Source: Chrysomallon squamiferum (taxonomy: Eukaryota; Mollusca; Gastropoda; Neomphalida; Peltospiridae). Taken from it: a stretch of DNA of 36,177 nucleotides. The stretch covers positions 32,023,750 through 32,059,926 of the forward strand of contig CM022671.1 in NCBI GenBank assembly GCA_012295275.1. The letters are read 5' to 3'. Shown piece after piece: positions 35,852 to 36,177 of this stretch; within the stretch, counting starts at the first letter, position 1, and the number at the start of each line of letters is the position of its first letter. Both the position numbers and the translations under genes were made by a program. Under the pieces are notes generated by a model. That model did no database searches and had not been told where the DNA came from. It worked only from the letters and a program-made list of their open reading frames with translations.

Positions 35852-36177
35852 CCATTTTCAGTGGTTTTGTTAAATTACTGTACTTTATTTGTTTATAACT
35901 TTACTACATAGAGTTGCATTTTTCCATTCTTGCTAAATCAAAGTCCATGATGTTTTCTGCTCTGATTATGTCAAATGTAAATTTAAACAATTGTGTATTA
36001 TATCTATTTTTGTTTTTACTCACAAATAAAGTATTTGCTGCCGCAACTTGTTAAAATGTAAATTAAAAATAATTCCATTGACAGCAGTTACATGTAGGTA
36101 TTATTTATAAATTTATTTTCTCTGTATATCAAAGTTTTGGCTATTTGCTGCCTTGACCTGTTTCATGAAAATAACCC

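Overview
The window is nuclear DNA of an invertebrate animal: very AT-rich, split genes with GT-AG introns, and dense simple-sequence repeats. Two co-directional (+) genes are visible. The intron style, repeat load and first protein type (extracellular FN3-like repeats closed by a D-x-T-P-P motif) suggest a mollusc or related lophotrochozoan, possibly a cephalopod. That placement is inference; the sequence alone does not prove it.

Region 1 (1-6410): the 3' part of a gene for a large extracellular protein built of about ten FN3-like repeats. Six exons (about 317-463, 825-1008, 1599-3220, 3501-4787, 5226-5747, 5963-6228) join in frame to 1342 codons including the stop. A poly(A) signal lies at 6386. 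The 5' end is outside the window.

Region 2 (6230-10530): intergenic. It holds a diverged 316-bp tandem duplication (6398 to about 7030), a 2.2-kb A-rich tract (7230-9400) with a recurring ATTTAAAGAA-like motif, microsatellites, and a short more complex promoter-like stretch before the next gene.

Region 3 (10535-31678, with 3' UTR to about 32350 or further): a complete Mondo gene (MondoA/ChREBP family; MLXIP/MLXIPL of vertebrates), the glucose-sensing bHLH-zip transcription factor that pairs with Mlx. Nineteen coding exons join with matching phases to 947 residues: N-terminal Mondo conserved regions, a Ser/Thr/Pro-rich middle, bHLH-zip, and the C-terminal dimerisation/cytoplasmic-localisation domain.

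Region 4 (31679-36177): the Mondo 3' UTR with a 31-bp tandem repeat, three candidate poly(A) signals, a perfect 54-bp inverted repeat at 33171-33306, and AT-rich low-complexity DNA. No further gene was seen.

The most unusual signal is in the Mondo introns. Several tandem arrays are built on splice junctions: intron 2 holds about 24 copies of a 35-bp unit that begins in the exon 2/5' splice site; intron 11 holds about four 72-bp units carrying the exon 12 acceptor and first exon bases; intron 16 holds repeats with acceptor-like CAGs; introns 4 and 6 have related cases. Together they scatter decoy splice sites beside real ones.
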